Shown piece after piece: positions 11,491 to 12,028 of a DNA stretch of 12,028 nucleotides. Both the position numbers and the translations under genes were made by a program. Each line of letters starts with the position of its first letter. Position 1 is the first letter of the stretch. Source of the DNA: Acidimicrobiaceae bacterium (GTDB taxonomy: Bacteria > Actinomycetota > Acidimicrobiia > Acidimicrobiales > Ilumatobacteraceae); NCBI GenBank assembly GCA_003455715.1, contig DMQJ01000128.1, forward strand, positions 388-12,415, given 5' to 3'. The notes under the pieces were generated by a model. The model searched no databases. It worked only from the letters and a program-made list of their open reading frames with translations, and had not been told where the DNA came from.

Positions 11491-12028
11491 TCAGCTGTTG
11501 GTGACGGCAATCGAGCGGTCGCGCAACCAGGTGGTGGCATCGGCAACGGGCATGGGGCGGGCGATGTGGAAGCCCTGGGCGAGGTGGCAGCCCATCTCAC
11601 GCAGTGCGTCGAGCTTCTCCTGGCTGTCGACGCCTTCGGCTACCACGTGCATGCCGAGCGAGTCGCCGAGGCGCAGCAGCAGCTCCACGATGCTGCGGTC
11701 GAGCCGGTCGTCGCACATGCCGGCCACGAACACGCGGTCGATCTTCAGCGTGTCGACCGTGAGCCGGTGGAGGTACCCCATCGACGAGTAGCCGGTGCCA
11801 AAGTCGTCGATGGCCACGTGCACGCCCTGCTGGCGCAGATCGTCCACCACGGCACCTGCTCGCGCCACATCGGCCACCAGGTGGGTCTCGGTGATTTCCA
11901 GGTCGAGCAGCGACGGGTCGATCATCGCCCGCCGGCACAGGGCGTCGAGCAGGCTGGCAAGCCGCCCGTCGATGATGTGCCTCCCGGAGATGTTCACCGC
12001 CAGACGCAGGTGAGCGGTGGCGGGGTCG
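11491..12028 (-). CDS. EAL-domain cyclic-di-GMP phosphodiesterase, C-terminal part (partial)
   Basis: The frame is open to the window edge on the minus strand and ends at TGA 11491-11493, giving about 178 residues. Visible motifs, in order, are LAVNISGRHI, LDLEITETHL, AIDDFGTGYSSMGYL, LKIDRVFV, VVAEGVDSQEKLDALREMGC and AQGFHIARPM. The metal-binding E of ITE, the DD pair of DDFGTG, the K of KID and the E of AEGV are all kept, which suits an active enzyme hydrolysing c-di-GMP to pGpG. The EAL motif itself and any sensor, PAS or GGDEF domains lie beyond the edge. The protein ends soon after the EAL fold (TTWLRDRSIAVTNS). It is convergent with hipA and seems to belong to the chromosomal backbone. 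Confidence 0.92.
   Translation of the reverse strand, partial: DPATAHLRLAVNISGRHIIDGRLASLLDALCRRAMIDPSLLDLEITETHLVADVARAGAVVDDLRQQGVHVAIDDFGTGYSSMGYLHRLTVDTLKIDRVFVAGMCDDRLDRSIVELLLRLGDSLGMHVVAEGVDSQEKLDALREMGCHLAQGFHIARPMPVADATTWLRDRSIAVTNS

Noticed and set aside
1..12028. CRISPR array, tRNA or rRNA
   Set aside because: No regularly spaced short repeats, cloverleaf-like segments or rRNA motifs were recognised. The only repeats are the RHS cores, the IS ends, the 46-bp pair and palindromes.

Overview
The window looks like a chromosome segment from a high-GC actinobacterium. The codon bias, the GatB tail, the RHS core wording (LNNRYHDP ... DPSGL) and the HipBA and EAL proteins would suit Acidimicrobiia or a relative, but this is an inference from protein style, not a search. 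Housekeeping or ordinary genes sit at the edges: the 3' end of gatB on the left, and a hipBA operon plus a convergent EAL-domain gene on the right. Between them lie about 9.5 kb of accessory DNA.

The accessory block reads as a head-to-tail array of orphan toxin tips, each followed by a small candidate immunity gene. There is no full-length RHS gene in the window. Cassette 1 is a HELRH metallopeptidase-like protein, broken by a one-base frameshift, that overlaps a lipoprotein gene. A complete IS256-family element then abuts cassette 2: the C-terminal end of a PD-(D/E)XK nuclease-like protein plus a 327-aa soluble partner. Cassette 3 is an RHS core plus a cysteine-rich, apolar C-terminal domain, followed by a 64-aa two-helix membrane protein. 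Cassette 4 is an RHS core plus an unrelated C-terminal domain, followed by a 142-aa protein. Cassette 5 is a paralogue of cassette 3, followed by a 49-aa two-helix membrane protein. After a large palindrome there is a degraded tip and an orphan 148-aa partner related to the one in cassette 4, then a small lipoprotein-like gene.

From cassette 2 to the start of cassette 5 nearly every junction is a 4-base ATGA or GTGA overlap, so the chain could be translated as one coupled unit. The three RHS cores are each 132 bp long and share a 24-bp identical block, which could serve as homology for swapping tips into a full-length RHS gene elsewhere. The paralogous cassettes 3 and 5 (conserved cysteine spacings, a shared C-terminal motif and membrane-protein partners) are the best candidates for an undescribed effector/immunity family.

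Downstream, hipB is preceded by two tandem 22-bp palindromic operators that run up to its GTG start. The promoter implied by the same bases would give a leaderless transcript. Toxin, immunity and secretion assignments in the array rest on architecture and motifs only; none of the candidate immunity proteins was matched to a named family.
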